From NCBI GenBank assembly GCA_003427395.1, contig BFEA01000013.1, forward strand, positions 5,292,052 through 5,356,051: a DNA stretch of 64,000 nt, written 5' to 3'. The notes under the pieces are model-generated. The model ran no database searches. It was not told the origin of the DNA and was given only the letters and a program-made list of their open reading frames with translations. The stretch comes from Chara braunii (taxonomy: Eukaryota; Streptophyta; Charophyceae; Charales; Characeae). Position numbers and translations under genes: made by a program. Every line of letters starts with the position of its first letter. Positions within the stretch are counted from its first letter, which is position 1. Below, in pieces: positions 10,561-22,900 of this stretch.

Positions 10561-10945
10561 TTGGAGTCTCTTTTCCTAGGGGAAATGCTGTCGAAATTTC
10601 TGCTGAATCCTAAAAGATAGCCAAGGTTTTGAGATGTCAGCTAGGATATGGTATAGTTTAGTCTTTGGGGACAGTAGGAATTCTGGAAGCCTTCCTTTCT
10701 AAAGGAAGTGCTGCCNCCAAGGTTTTGAGATGTCAGCTAGGATATGGTATAGTTTAGTCTTTGGGGACAGTAGGAATTCTGGAAGCCTTCCTTTCTAAAG
10801 GAAGTGCTGCCGAAATTTCTACTGAAACCAAAACGTTAGTTTAGTTTCAGATGATTTTCATAATCGCGACTTTTTCTTTTTAGATTTAGTTTAGTAAATA
10901 TTTTTCGAGCACACTTCCCTAAAGGAAGTGCTGCCGAAATTTTCG
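10561..10945 (-). repeat. Hairpin array V of X, copy 1
   Basis: Units read (plus strand) hairpin followed by TGCTGCCGAAATTT. Arms are TTTCC/GGAAA at 10572-10585, CTTCCTTT/AAAGGAAG at 10691-10708 and CACTTCC/GGAAGTG at 10912-10930. Array V in copy 2 (51520-52045) has the same AATTTCGGCAGC lead word on the opposite strand and differently spelled but still complementary arms. Confidence 0.8.
10621..10811. repeat. Exact 95-base duplication around a single N
   Basis: 10621-10715 and 10717-10811 read identically around N at 10716. As at 4543, this looks like an unmerged contig overlap. Confidence 0.85.
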
Positions 10946-11699
10946 GGATTTTCACATCGTTACGGGATGCTACTATTAAGTACCTTAGAGTGCAAGACGG
11001 AGTTGAACTTCATTAACTCGACAGGCGATGCCTGCCTTGATTTTGTGACGAAGGTCATTGCTACCTGCGAGTGTTCTTCGAAGTTTTAAGCTTCATCAAC
11101 TTGTGCTATCTGATTGATAGCAGGTCGATTTGCGACTCAACTCCTACCCATTGTGATACCCACGTCCATATGTCTGTGACCCTGTAGGCGAAAGACATTT
11201 CCGTATGAAAGAAAACCTATCCTTGAGACCTCTCTTGAATGGCCATGCAAAAGCTGTGTAAATCGTGGTGGGCGGATATGCCTTTGTTGAGTAGGGGTCG
11301 GAAAGGGGCGTGTGAGACATGAACCTGGGAGCAAAGAAGTTGACCACGTTTTGTGGCATCTGCGTATGGATTTTCATTGGATTCCATGTGTGTGCATGTA
11401 TATATGGGAGCGATGACTCGCTTCTAAATTAAGGGTGATATGGGTGAATGAATGAAGGGTATGAGTGACAAGATCCAACTATGGCTGTGAGAATGACTCT
11501 CCCTGATTTCCCCCGAGACTCGCCCTTTTCTTTTTCTTATTTTGCTCTTGCCGCGCGCATCTCGCGAGCAGACAGGAGTAGCCGAGCGTAAGGTTTAGCG
11601 CTCGACCTTAGATCGGACTGAGACTTAGCTGGGGTACGGCAAATTGCTCGTCAACCCGCGAGTACTCGTATTTTCCTTCCACAGGGGAAGGACGAGCGA
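10946..11699. other. Interior of X copy 1, nothing recognised
   Basis: Short ORFs only and no domain. It sits between array V and the hairpin cluster. Confidence 0.4.
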
Positions 11700-12200
11700 A
11701 CCCCGTCTCAAAAGGGTTTTTGCTCTTTACATTATTAGTCGGACGTTTGTCCTGAGCCCGGAATTCGAGGTCCTTGTCCAGGATATTCTAGGCTCCGGCC
11801 CTGCGCAAAAATGTTTCCCCCTTGAGCCGGACTGCGCCCCTTGCTTATCGTCACCCACTGCCTAAAAGACAGGGGTGCTGCAAGGGTCGAACGACTTATC
11901 CCCCAGCCATGCAATATCGTGAAGGAGAAACCCTTCATGATATTTCGCTTTCGATACTTGAGTATCGTACGCAACCCCGAAATCCATGAGAGGTTGTGCG
12001 AATGTGGGTAACGCATGAAGCGTCGCCATGATAGCAGGTCAAGTGAGCACACATGACTGAGCGTTATGGTTCCCTCGATGGTTGCATTCTTTTTATGCAA
12101 CTCAGTGCGGGACTCGCTCAGACACATTGGCAGTTTCAAGTTATGGATCAGAACGTATGAAAAAGGGACTAGACATTTTGTTTGTCTGAATTATTTTTAT
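11700..12200 (-). repeat. Consecutive-hairpin block of X, copy 1
   Basis: CGATAC (11952-11957) pairs with GTATCG (11962-11967) around TTGA. AATATCGTGAAGG (11913-11925) pairs over 13 positions with CCTTCATGATATT (11932-11944). On the minus strand CACCC and GGGTG arms follow. The copy-2 counterpart at 50340-50500 has hairpins in the same order with other arm sequences. Confidence 0.65.
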
Positions 12201-12239
12201 TTTGTCATGTATCGCGTGGTTGAGCTAGAATGTCCTAGT

Positions 12240-12650
12240 CGACCGACGCTGAACTGCACGTGGGAGATCAGCGCCCCAGCGTGACGGTTCGCGTACGGGT
12301 TCGAGCTAGGCGTGGACCGCGCGTACCCCCTATGCTACAGCATACGAGAAACGCCCTCGGCTGGGCCACCTCCACGATTGCAAGTAAAAACTTTCGCGTG
12401 TGGTTCAGTAGCTCGGCGGGGATACGCCCACCCACGGGATGGTGACAGCTCCCACGGGTGGAGGTAAGTTGTACCTCGCGAGACCCTGTCCTGTCGTAGG
12501 GGCTCCATGGAGGTATAGCTGGCGCACTCGGCCGGAGCGGCTCCGCCGCTTCCCTTTTCGTGAAGCGACTTGCAAATTTATGCCAATCCTGCGTGACGCG
12601 GCCGGGAAGGTTCCCCCAGCGGGGACCTTGCGCACAACACCGCAATTTAA
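12240..12650 (-). repeat. Start block of X, copy 1
   Basis: On the minus strand it matches 49660-50095. Shared words are CCGCGTCACGCAGGA, GGCCGAGTGCGCCAGC, CCCCTACGACAGGA, GGGCGTATCCCCGCCGAGCT, GAGGGCGTTTCTCGT and GTCGGTCGACTAGGACA. Roughly three quarters of positions agree by eye. Confidence 0.8.
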
Positions 12651-12681
12651 CCCATATTTCAAGTTTGTCATTAAGCCTCTC

Positions 12682-13172
12682 CCTTTCTCTCTCTCTCTCT
12701 CTCTCTGTCTCTCTGGTAGGCCCCCCGCCTCCCTCTCTCTCTATCTCTCTTTCTTTCTCTCTCTCTCTCTCTCTCTCTNNNNNNNNNNNNNNNNNNNNNN
12801 NNNNNNNNNNNNNNNNNNNNNNNNNNNNNNNNNNNNNNNNNNNNNNNNNNNNNNNNNNNNNNNNNNNNNNNNNNNNNNNNNNNNNNNNNNNNNNNNNNNN
12901 NNNNNNNNNNNNNNNNNNNNNNNNNNNNNNNNNNNNNNNNNNNNNNNNNNNNNNNNNNNNNNNNNNNNNNNNNNNNNNNNNNNNNNNNNNNNNNNNNNNN
13001 NNNNNNNNNNNNNNNNNNNNNNNNNNNNNNNNNNNNNNNNNNNNNNNNNNNNNNNNNNNNNNNNNNNNNNNNNNNNNNNNNNNNNNNNNNNNNNNNNNNN
13101 NNNNNNNNNNNNNNNNNNNNNNNNNNNNNNNNNNNNNNNNNNNNNNNNNNNNNNNNNNAATGGAACAAAACA

Positions 13173-13224
<52 letters not shown>
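12682..13224. repeat. (CT)n microsatellite containing a 380-base gap
   Basis: CT repeats at about 12682-12778 and 13176-13224 flank a run of N from 12779 to 13158. The gap very probably lies within or beside the same microsatellite. The long frames that cross it are artefacts of N and dinucleotide repeats. Confidence 0.95.
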
Positions 13225-13228
<4 letters not shown>

Positions 13229-15220
13229 CGAGCTCATAGTCTCATTGATTTGGCTACCTTAGGGCTGCGTTCCCCGCACCCACGCGGTAGACAATTATTC
13301 TGCGTACGAAAAATCGCCAAAGTTGGCGCTCGAAAATTGCAAGATTGGACCCGCCTGCGCCTTCGGCGCCCCCCCTAAAAACCCGCCCTAATTCACCACA
13401 GGGCCTGCGTCCATGCCGTTTCAGATTCGAAATTTCAAGGCCCTAATGCCACGGGCAGCTACCGGTCATGCACTTCCTTGAACTGCCTATTTCCCACGAA
13501 TTGGACCCCCAGCAAATACACCACCCTTCCAACTACCGCACCGTTTGGTGACGACGACGAAAAATGTTCCCAGGGCATAAAAAACGCAATGTTCCCAGAG
13601 CATAAAACGCACCCCTGACGGGGTGCAAACTACCGCACCTGACGAAAAATGTTCCCAGGGCATAAAAAACGCAATGTTCCCAGGGCATAAAACGCAACCC
13701 TGACGGGCTGCGAACTGTAAGTAGGGTGGGATGAGGCCCTAAGAACCATCCAGTTGCTTTCCAAACCTTTGGGGCAAACCTGGGGGTTCACCTCTGAATT
13801 GAAGGGACAAGTTGTCTCTGAACGCTGACGTGGACGCCTGTAGTCGTTTTGCTCATTGTGAGCCCTGTGGTACGGTTCCCACAGATCACACAAAATTCAA
13901 GATACCGGATTCAGCCTGCAGGATGCTTTATAATGCGTGCAGGTGATGGAAGGTGTAATTGTCGTCGGCGTGGCAAGGCTGATCGGCTTGAGCTAATCGC
14001 TGCCTGTCGGCGGGGGCTGCAGTCTGTTCCGGCAGCAGTCCTCACGGGAGGACAGGTGGCGCGGCCAAAAGCATCCAGGGAAGGAACGACGAAATCATGA
14101 CCGCAGATGAAAGTATTAGGTGGGACGGACGGATTGTGGGAAGTGTTGGAGCCGGGGTTTAAAGCAATCCATTTGATCTTCTCGCGGCAGCGAGCGGCGG
14201 GCAAGACGGGCTGTGTAGGAGGGATACTGAGGGAGAAGGACGAGACCGAAGACGTCTATGAAGATCGACAGTCGGGAGGGGAAGGAATCGCATGAGGCGA
14301 GCCGCGTGAAGTGGGGGCGGAGGGGTGGGAAGTAGACTGTTGGCATGTAGTTCGGGAAAGAACGAAGAGAGGCTGGGAAGGAAATCTACTCGCAGCGAAC
14401 TAGCGATGAGAGCTGTCGAGTGCTCGTGAAGAGGTTGGTGAGATAGCCGGCTTGGGAGGGGATGTTAGAGTTGGGGGGGAGAGACGGCACCCTGGATGTG
14501 TGCGCCGAGACAACGACGGATTCGCCGCCGTCCGTTTGGGCGCGTGCGAAAAAAGCAGGATGGGGAGTCAGAACGAGAGTAAGATGGTGGCCAAGTGCTG
14601 CAAGGTGCGGCACCAAAGGCTTTGCCTCGCCGTGGATATGGCGGATGAACGGCTCTTGGGGTACGGCGACGGCTCTGCCTGCGACTCCTGGATGTTCTCG
14701 AACAAAAAAACAATCAAAACAAACAAAATAAACTCCCTGTCGACAAAATCAAGCAGTTTTTAATCACCCGTCCCAGCCAATCAAATTCTCATTGCACTGC
14801 TCGTCGACGAACAAAACAGTCCAGCAGTAGTTGGCAACACGTTGCTCAGTTCAGTCGATCCAGTTCTTGGCAAATAGTTGCACAGTCGATCAAACTATCA
14901 GAGCGCAAGCATCTCGGTCGGGGTCTGCAAAAAATAGTCCTTTAAGAGTTAAGAATGGTTTGCAGAGAGTTCGGCCGCCCGCCGTTTGGGGTGGGGAGGG
15001 TTTTGTGTCGGGTTTGGGGGAAGTTGGTCACTGTTTTCCTGAGTGTCAAAAGTTAACAACTGAGGAAAGGATTTTTCATTCATCAATTGATTATAGCACA
15101 AGATGTTAGTTTGTACGGTGTTCTAGGCATGGCTAAAGGCACCAAAATCCAAGAGACACGAGGTCGGTGCTTGAAACAGAGAATAATCATCGAGTCGATC
15201 ATCCCTTGAATCAGGGCATA
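13225..15220. other. No gene recognised; local duplication at 13559-13713
   Basis: An 85-base tandem duplication (starts 13559 and 13644) carries the words AAAAATGTTCCCAGGGCAT and AACGCAATGTTCCC. Each unit ends in a hairpin with loop TGAC. Arms are GCACCCC/GGGGTGC at 13609-13626 and GCAACCC/GGGCTGC, with one mismatch, in the second unit. Short ORFs at 13849-14763 show no domain. Confidence 0.5.
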
Positions 15221-15230
15221 TTCCTGATAA

Positions 15231-15745
15231 TCGATCGATTGAAATGCTAAGCTTCTCCGCGGTCGCTTAGGGCATTGCTCGATGAAGGCCGTCGGCTGGT
15301 TGACATGTCCCACCGTCAAGCAGTTCCTTACCATTCCTGATAATCGATCGATTGAAATGCTAAGCGTCTCCGCGGTCGCTTAGGGCATTGCTCGATGAAG
15401 GCCGTCGGCTGGTTGACATGTCCCACCGTCAAGCAGTTCCTTACCATTCCCTCGAAATGGTGTCGTGCACGCTTGTAGCTCCCTTTGATCGATCGGAGTC
15501 CTAAGCTTCTCCTCTGTCGCTTAGGGCTCTGCTCGATGAAGGTCGTCGGCTGGTTGACATGTCCCACCGTCAAGCAGTTCCTTACCATTCCCTCGAAATG
15601 GTGTCGTGCACGCTTGTAGCTCCCTTTGATCGATCGGAGTCCTAAGCTTCTCCTCTGTCGTTTAGGGCTCTGGTTGATGAAGGTCGTCGTCTGGTTGACA
15701 TGTCCACCGTCAAGCAGTTCCTTACCATTCCCTTGTAATGGAATC
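15231..15745. repeat. Tandem repeat, 103- then 141-base units
   Basis: The TTCCTGATAATCG segment starts at 15231 and 15334 (period 103). CTCGAAATGG starts at 15451 and 15592 (period 141). All units share GGTTGACATGTCCCACCG and TCAAGCAGTTCCTTACC, plus a small hairpin CTAAGC/GCTTAG that flanks a variable middle. A minus-strand frame of 216 codons (15978-15328) stays open because 141 is a multiple of three. No domain is recognised and it may be fortuitous. Confidence 0.85.
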
Positions 15746-15759
15746 GTGCGAGTTTGTAA

Positions 15760-16300
15760 CGCCAGAACACGAGGGAGTGGATCGGCTAGCTCCCCTTTCT
15801 GATCTGTTCGGTCTAGTGGCCGTGTGGAAATGCCTTGAACGAGATGGCAGATTATCGCCAATGGATCGCTCCTGTGCTTGGGAATGTATATGGCCACCGT
15901 TTCACTGGTCATGAAGAGAGCGATACAGGCGGAATGGTAACATCCTAGATGTGCGTCCCTTTTTAAGCAATCGCGCAAGAAATTGACTGGTTGGAGTTAG
16001 GAGAAAATGTAGATGGGACGATGAAGGGAGAAAGAGTTGACTAATAGTGGGGACTTTAGCCAAAAACATGAGAGATACCCTTAGGGTTTTATTTGCGGGG
16101 AAAGGGAGTGCCTATTGAGCTCTGGACCATCAAAGCGAGTGAAACGGAAAGGAAAAGTGGGGGGATCGGGGGTGAGAAGCCGTTGGAGTTTCATTTGTGG
16201 GGAAAGTTAGTGTCTATGATCTTTGGACCCTTAAGAGGGAGTCAGGAAGGGTTGTGCATGTGTGTGGAGGGGAAGCGAGGTGAGCCGGGCTGGGGAGGGG
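15760..16300. other. No gene recognised
   Basis: Unique-looking sequence without a supported ORF, leading into the GA microsatellite. Confidence 0.4.
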
Positions 16301-16301
16301 A

Positions 16302-16302
16302 T

Positions 16303-16393
<91 letters not shown>
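16302..16393. repeat. (GA)n microsatellite
   Basis: About 90 bases of GA with one AA interruption near 16315. Confidence 0.98.
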
Positions 16394-16395
<2 letters not shown>

Positions 16396-18544
16396 GGGGC
16401 CGTAGATCGCTGGAGGAGAGGGGAAAGGAGTAGCAGGAAGGAAGGGCAAGGTTGATAGATAGAGTAGATGCGGGAAGTTGAGAGAATTGGGCAACGGGCG
16501 TGACACTGCGCGGAGAGGTGATCATTTCCAGACAGGCGTTGGATATCATAATCCAAAACTTTCCCTGACAACAGGACCCATTAAGAAGTGGACTCGAAAG
16601 CTGCCGCAGGAATCATTGAATAGCTCAGAAAATCATGAGCACTTGCTTCTAGTAGGTTGATTTCTGGTCACCGGGTGTGACGGCCAGGACATGGTAAGAG
16701 TCTGTTCCAACCCTTCGCCATCTTGATGTCTATGCTTTGCAGCGCTTTTCAGGGGTTCGGTTGACTGCGATAGGTTTGCACACAACATCATCGCGGTCGT
16801 TTATGTAACAAGTCTACCTGCCCAAGGTCATATCGTGTTGGTATTGGGACCGTTGTCTTTGTCCGTCCTGTGGCCATTACGCTCGCCGGGAACGCACTTG
16901 CACCGTCTCATGGCCGTCGTCGTTAAGGCTGTGGCACGATCTGCAGTCTGTGGGCTGAAGGATTGATGGCCGATATTCTCTTGGCAAAACTAGCGACAGT
17001 ATCCAGGACATCGGTATTTGGAGACGCTGACTTAGTAGGTTCTGCCTCTACGCTGCTTGGAGCTCGTTAGTCTCCGTGCTGTCCGCTCCAGGTGGTTCCC
17101 TCCTCGCGGTGGCCACGTTGGGTTGGTCCGATCATGAGGCGTAGTCTGCACGTATGTTGCTTGTATCTCGTATTTTTTGTACGCTTGTCCACGACACCGG
17201 AGCATGCTTGCTTGGTTCGAGTATGAGGCGCACGTACCGCGGACTTGGAGTGCGCGGGCGCACGAGCGGAGCACGCTGGGGAGCACACTCCACACGCACT
17301 TACACGTACGCGGAGCACTCGCATAAAGCTAAGGGTTGGTCGTTGTCCTAGGAAAAATCAAGGCTGGTGTAAATCAGGACCGCCGCACATACGCGAGTAG
17401 GATCGTCACCGTTTCCACGTTGTGTGGGGGTGTGTCCACTCGCATGGAGTGAAGCTGAGAAGCACGTGTGGTAATCCGGGGTGAAGCTGACGTAGGCCTA
17501 TTCTCTCTCCTTTGCTCAGCCATCTACTGCGGCGGAGGGGTGGTGGGATGTGGACGAAACCCCTCTCAGCTGTTCGTTATAGATCCACTATGAGCGCGGT
17601 GAGCAGTCAATTATGGTGCGCATGGAGTGAACAGCCACAGCTTCACGACGCTGCCTGGTAGTCATCATATGTGCGGACGAAACAGGTGTGTATCTCCCGT
17701 GTTTAGCATATGTGCAAACCGCCGCAGCTGAACCACCTGGCCCTCACGATCATCATTCCTCCTGTCGCTGAGTGCTATGGCGCCACCGCCTTCATCCGAA
17801 GGGAGCGCACTGTCGTTATAACTGTACTTAAGGCAACTTCCAGTCGAGAGATGGCGATAACGATCGTGCGGTCTATTCCGGGAAGGACGGCAGTGATGTT
17901 GAAGCGGATGCCCGATTATGTCCCGCATTGATCAGCATATTCTTCATCCTTGCTGCAGTGAAGAGAGTGATGAGCGTGTATAGCTCGCATCATTTTTGTA
18001 AACCGTGTAAACTTTCAGCCGAAAGATAGCCTTAACGACCGTGCGTTCTATTCGGGGGAAGTGATGGGAAAGCGGACGAAACGTGATTGATGCCCGATTA
18101 TGTCCCGCAGAGATCAGCACATTCTCATCCTCGCTGCAGCGAAGAGAATGATGAGAGTGTAAGCTCGGATCATTTTTGTAAACCGGGAAAGGGCATACCC
18201 ACACTAGGACGCTTCGACCGAATTTGATCGTTGTCATAGAGGTCAGATACACGCACGAAAGTTCAGGTGTGTGTATATACCTTATCTTTGTAATCCTTGT
18301 TTTCCAGCCATCGCCTCTTCCTCTCTCTTGTTTTCCTGTCAACAGATCGGGCGTGTCAACAAAAGTAACTCCTACCCTTATCGTCCTTTTTCCGACCCGG
18401 TCTTTCTGAGCGTTCTTCGGGTTGTCGTAATTGTTAAAATGGTTTCGTGGGTCTTCCTCATACCTTCTGTCTGCGCATCATTCTGCTCGTACGCACGTCA
18501 TCATCCCCACCATCTTCGAGGCTATCTTGCTTAGCATGTTGTTT
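16394..18544. other. No gene recognised; 182-base duplication near 17826-18180
   Basis: The word CCCGATTATGTCCCGCA recurs at 17911 and 18093, followed both times by GATCAGCA, a CTGCAG-containing pair of arms and CATTTTTGTAAACCG. This is a degenerate tandem duplication with period 182. The rest has only short ORFs. Confidence 0.55.
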
Positions 18545-18578
18545 CACACACACACAGACACACATACACACACACACA

Positions 18579-18630
<52 letters not shown>
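18545..18630. repeat. (CA)n then (GA)n compound microsatellite
   Basis: CA repeats at 18545-18580 run into GA repeats at 18582-18630. Confidence 0.97.
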
Positions 18631-18631
<1 letters not shown>

Positions 18632-21600
18632 GATCGATGTCATAAATACGGTTATCGGCGGTGAATGCTTCTCCTTCGCATCATCGTGGACTATCCCGTA
18701 TCGTCTCGATTCGTACCACCCTCTTAGGGTTCTGGTTGCTTGGCAGCAAGTGACTGATCTGTTTGGTTCACTGTTGTAATATGCCTTCCGGATCCCTGTT
18801 CGTGGAGATGGCGCGGGTGATGTACCTTTCTCAGGTTTCCCTTTCTGTCGCGACCGCCCCTACTGTTGAGCAATGGTGATGACATTTTCGGGTCTGCCAA
18901 CCTTGGTTGGAGGTGTATTAGGGGGTCTTCTGGCTTAATCAGCTCTTCTCGTCTGCGCGGCTTCCCGGGTTCTCGTTTCCTGTGCTTTCTTTCTTCACTC
19001 GCTCGGTGGTCGTCTCCACCTTAGATCAGCCACTTTCTTCACTCGCTCGGTGTTCCAACTATTTTCGGGTGGCTTTACAATGATCCGAATTGCAGTCGTG
19101 ATTGCGCGGGACTGTACGCCAGAAGACGCGGCGCGAGTGCAGTCGTCATTGCGCGGGACTGTACGCAATAAGGTCACCGCAGCGCGGACTATGGTGGTGA
19201 AGCAGACGTCAGGGAGGAGAGGTGGGCAGGGAGTTTGTCTTTTCGAGAGGGATGCCTTCTTCCAGCAGCACATGTTGTAGTACTAGCATTTGAAAAGGTT
19301 TGTCTGGATGTTGTTCTGGCCTCTGTAGACGTGTCCGGTGCGCACGGCGATATAGCGGGGAGCGTCTCACCACAGTTGTTTGCTCTTATGAGAGCGACCT
19401 CACCACACACAAGTAGTCGATTTTCGTGATTGTTTTTTGCCGTCCCCGTGCGTCTCCACGGTGGTTGTACCCCTGCGGTCGCCCGTGGCTTTGCGGCTGC
19501 GGCTTCGGCGATCCCTGGTCGTTTTCTGTATGTTGTCGTGCCGTCTCCAGCCCGTATGCATGTATGCAGGAGGGTCGCTCGCCGGATGGCGGTGGCAGTG
19601 TAAGGGGGGCATCCGCCCTATTCCTCGAAAGCGAGTTCATCATGCCGGATCCCCTCTCTTTGGCCCCGTCACGTTACTCCGGCTCGTGGACTCTGTCTGG
19701 CTGGTCTCGCTGCTGGCGCTCTCTTGTCCGCCCCCCCATTTAACTGTCGTTTGTTCAGTTTTTCTCCGCATGCACTCGCTCTCCGAAAGCCTTATTCTGA
19801 CGTGCCTGCATAGGCGGGCGCTTTCTATGCTGCTTCGTTGTGCTGGTGCGTAGTTCCCATGAGACGGGAGTGGAAGTCGGGAGGGAGTTCGAGATGGATT
19901 TTGCGCTCCTCTTGCTGCCGGTAACTGGTGTGCGCTGCCAGAAGAGTCCCTGTGTAGGTGTCAGCGGTCATGCTGTCGTACGACCGTTCTTTCTCGATCA
20001 GTTGAATACAGTAAGGTCTTGGTAGTCCCGAAAATTCGTGATCTGTTTGTTAATGAAGTTTCGTGTGTGTGTCATGCAGCCACATCGGATGGGTAACTAT
20101 AGCCTCTCTATATAGACTTGCCATGCAGAGGGTATCAGAAAGAGCGAAGGACTTAGGGTACCCTGTTCGGATTACAGATACGGACAAGATTTTGAGATCG
20201 CACTGTTGGGGCGTCGATCGACTCTTTGTCGATGATGACTGTTGATGCGGCTCGGCCGGTCACCAATCCGTGGAGCAGCGAAGCGTTCACTTGGGAGTAG
20301 ACGCAGTGTAGGGAGAACGTTTGTGTGTTGGTGATCACCATCGCTGTATTCAATGACTTTGTCAATGTCCGGCCGTGCGTCGATGTTGCTGTCGATTGGA
20401 TCGGACGGTGGGAGCGACTGTGTGGATTGGGGATCCGTCGCTCGGCATTGGGACTTAACGCTGGAATTCCGCGATGAGGAGGAAGGTGAACACGATGGCT
20501 TAGACGGCTGAGGAGGAAGGTGAACACGATGGCGTAGAAGGCTCGGATGCGATATTGCGTTGAAGGTTGGCAATGGGTTCAGCTTTCGGTGGATCGAGTA
20601 TCGGTCGTTCGGCATTGGGATATGCTGGAATTCCTCGATGAGCTGGAAGGTGAATATGACGGCGTGGACGACTCAGGCGCGGAACGATACGGCGTTTGAG
20701 GTTGGCGATGGGTTCACCTTCGCACGCCGGGGATGAGCTGATGTGTAGCGGATGCTGATAATGCGCCTGGGGTCCGAGCCGGGCTTAGCGTGGTGCGTAG
20801 ATTGGTAACTACCTGCTGTCTCAATTATCAGGGCGAACAGATATCTTTCTTATCGTCAATCCGGTCTGGTGTCTTTTCTGTCCTCAGTAATCGGCTGGCC
20901 ATTGGTCATTCCTCGTCCCACCTATCGTCTTGTTCCCATGGTGGGGGGGGAGGGGGGAGAAGGTGGGGGGGAGGAAGCTGGCCAAGGGACGGCATGCCCA
21001 CTTCTTGAGCAAGGACGCGAAAAAGACGATGCGGCAGAGTTTTATCAGTGCAGCTGTGCGTCTGAGAAAGGAGGTGAAGTGGGAAACTCTCATTTCAGAG
21101 AAAGAGGAGGTGCAATGGAAAGCGGGGCCACTGTTAATCGACCTGGTTATCTATTTCAGAGAAAGAGAAGGTGAAGTGGGAAACTCTCATTTCAGAGAAA
21201 GAGGTGAAGTGGGAAACTCTCACTGCGATTGTGCGTATCGTCCAAATGGAAAGTCCCGTCTATGCCGGCCGGTAATCTATGCTTGCACTGGGCAACCTTG
21301 GAAGTGATTTCTATGCGATGAAGGGAACTCCAAATGCGACGACGTTGCTTGATCCTGTGGCAATTGGACAGCTCAGCACCCGGGTCGGCAGGGCGACGGT
21401 TGGCTATCCTTTTCAATACACTGTGATGGCTGGCTGAAATCCAAGAGAGTTTTGCTGACAAGCCTGGTTATCCGTCTCAATGCCATGTGGTGGCTGAGGT
21501 TACCCAGCCAACGGTTGGCTATCCATTTCAATACATTGTGACGGCTGACTGAAATCCCGTGAGAACGCGCACAGATTACCGTCTTCCCCCGAATCCAAGA

Positions 21601-22890
21601 GAGTTCTGCTGACAAGCCCGGTTATCCATCTCAGTGCCTGGTTAGTCTAGATACAGCTATAATGGCCATGCGTCTATTCGGCGGAAGATGGAAGTATGCC
21701 CCTGCCCTACTTAGAATCTACCCGAGGGACATGACAGTGCCCATGGCTGCTGCACATTTAGGCGCGCTCTCACAGGGGCATTCTGGCCAGCTCAACACGA
21801 ACGGGCGGCGTAGGCAGTTTCCCTCAATCAGAACTTAACCGAACTCGTCTGTTCACATTTTGCGCGCGCTTACGATGGAGGTGCTCATCATCATCAAATG
21901 TTTCTCCTTCGGGCGTGTACAGATATAGTGCCCGCGACGGGGCGAGCATGATGAAGAAGTGTCAACTTTATCATCATGAAATTGACTATTGCCTCAAAAT
22001 GTGGACAATTTGGGTGCCCAGCTGCTTGCTCCCATCAAGCGCATCAACTGGGCAGCCAATCAAGGGCTCCACCGAAATCTTTGCAATATCACCAGGTCCA
22101 TCGAGATATGATACCCTTACAGTGAACCGGCTTCTCGTATTTTGCATTACAGTGCCCGATAGCCGGCGTCTTGTATTTTGCAAGCTGTCAATGAACGACT
22201 GACCTTGAGGACGTCCGTAGTCGAGGGGAAATGGCCTGTTGCTGCTTTCTGGCTCAGGCAGGGTTTGGGAGCTACGCTGCTGTGTGCCCTGCGCAGTTTC
22301 CTCCGTTCACCTTGCCTTTTGTGTGTGTGTGTCCTGTCTTGGACTTGTGGTATAGTGATTGGCGGCCCTGTTCTCTGCTTGTTCTTAGGGGCACACATAT
22401 CCGGTATCTGGCTTTCCGATTCCAGCTAGGATTGTCTTAGCGGCAATCCTGCAGCACACATCCTGTATCGGGCTTTCTGATTCTAGTGAGGATTGATCGG
22501 CGATTCCGCGATTGAAAGTGGTAAGACTCCATTCCTCTGTTGTCATATGGTGCACGTTATAATCGGCCATCGTCATCATCGCTCTCCCTCTCTCTCTCTC
22601 TCTCGGTCTTCTTCTCCCTGTTAACTTCTTCCATTGCCGTTCACCGCGCTGTTCACCGCCCTTGTACGGGTTTCAGTCCCTCTGCTTATCCATAGAGGAG
22701 CGGAAACTTGGTCCACAAGCGGGACAACCGAACATCGTCTGCTAATTAAACGAGCAGACGGCCTTTAGATCGGGAGGAGGCTTTTTAGGGCAGAAAAGAG
22801 AGCAAGGAACGACTTTATGCGAGATCTGTCGATGTGATCGACCTTTTGTCAATGATCCTCGTGAGGGACTGGCATCGAACAAGTTTATCT
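18631..22890. other. No gene recognised; several small duplications
   Basis: GGCATTGGGA with a following GCTGGAATTCC and GGAAGGTGAA recurs at 20444 and 20611 (about 167 bases apart). A GTGAAGTGGGAAACTCTCAT word with TTCAGAGAAAGAG recurs three or four times in 21073-21225. GGTTGGCTATCC followed by TTCAATACA recurs at about 21399 and 21513. GCGCGGGACTGTACGC recurs at about 19105 and 19153. ORFs of up to 147 codons (for example 20172-20615, minus) show no domain. A CT tract lies at about 22583-22605. Confidence 0.5.
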
Positions 22891-22900
22891 GAGCCGATTG

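Larger units (their letters stand above)
3412..12650 (-). mobile_element. X element copy 1, long non-coding structured repeat
   Basis: Read on the minus strand from 12650 to 3420, the blocks occur in the same order as in 49640-57631. The order is start block, cluster of hairpins, array V, a second tandem array, a conserved 270-base block, further arrays, a conserved short coding-like piece, and module E with its terminal hairpin. Length is about 9.2 kb. Transposase, RT, protease or capsid motifs were not seen inside, so if it moves it must do so with help. Target-site duplications were not found. The boundaries are estimates from the copy-to-copy match, and the 5' edge near 12650 runs into a microsatellite and gap. 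Confidence 0.6.

Noticed and set aside
3412-12650. X as a Helitron
   Set aside because: A terminal hairpin is present, but no TC start, no CTRR end and no Rep/helicase motif were found.
3412-12650. X as a large non-autonomous LTR element (LARD)
   Set aside because: No terminal direct repeats, primer-binding site or polypurine tract were found at either end of either copy.
12268-13378. Long open frames across 12268-13378 on both strands
   Set aside because: They consist of N and of CT/GA dinucleotide repeats (Ser-Leu or Arg-Glu runs) and are not coding.
20172-20615. 147-codon minus-strand frame
   Set aside because: It overlaps another open minus frame, covers a local DNA duplication and has no domain or splice support.
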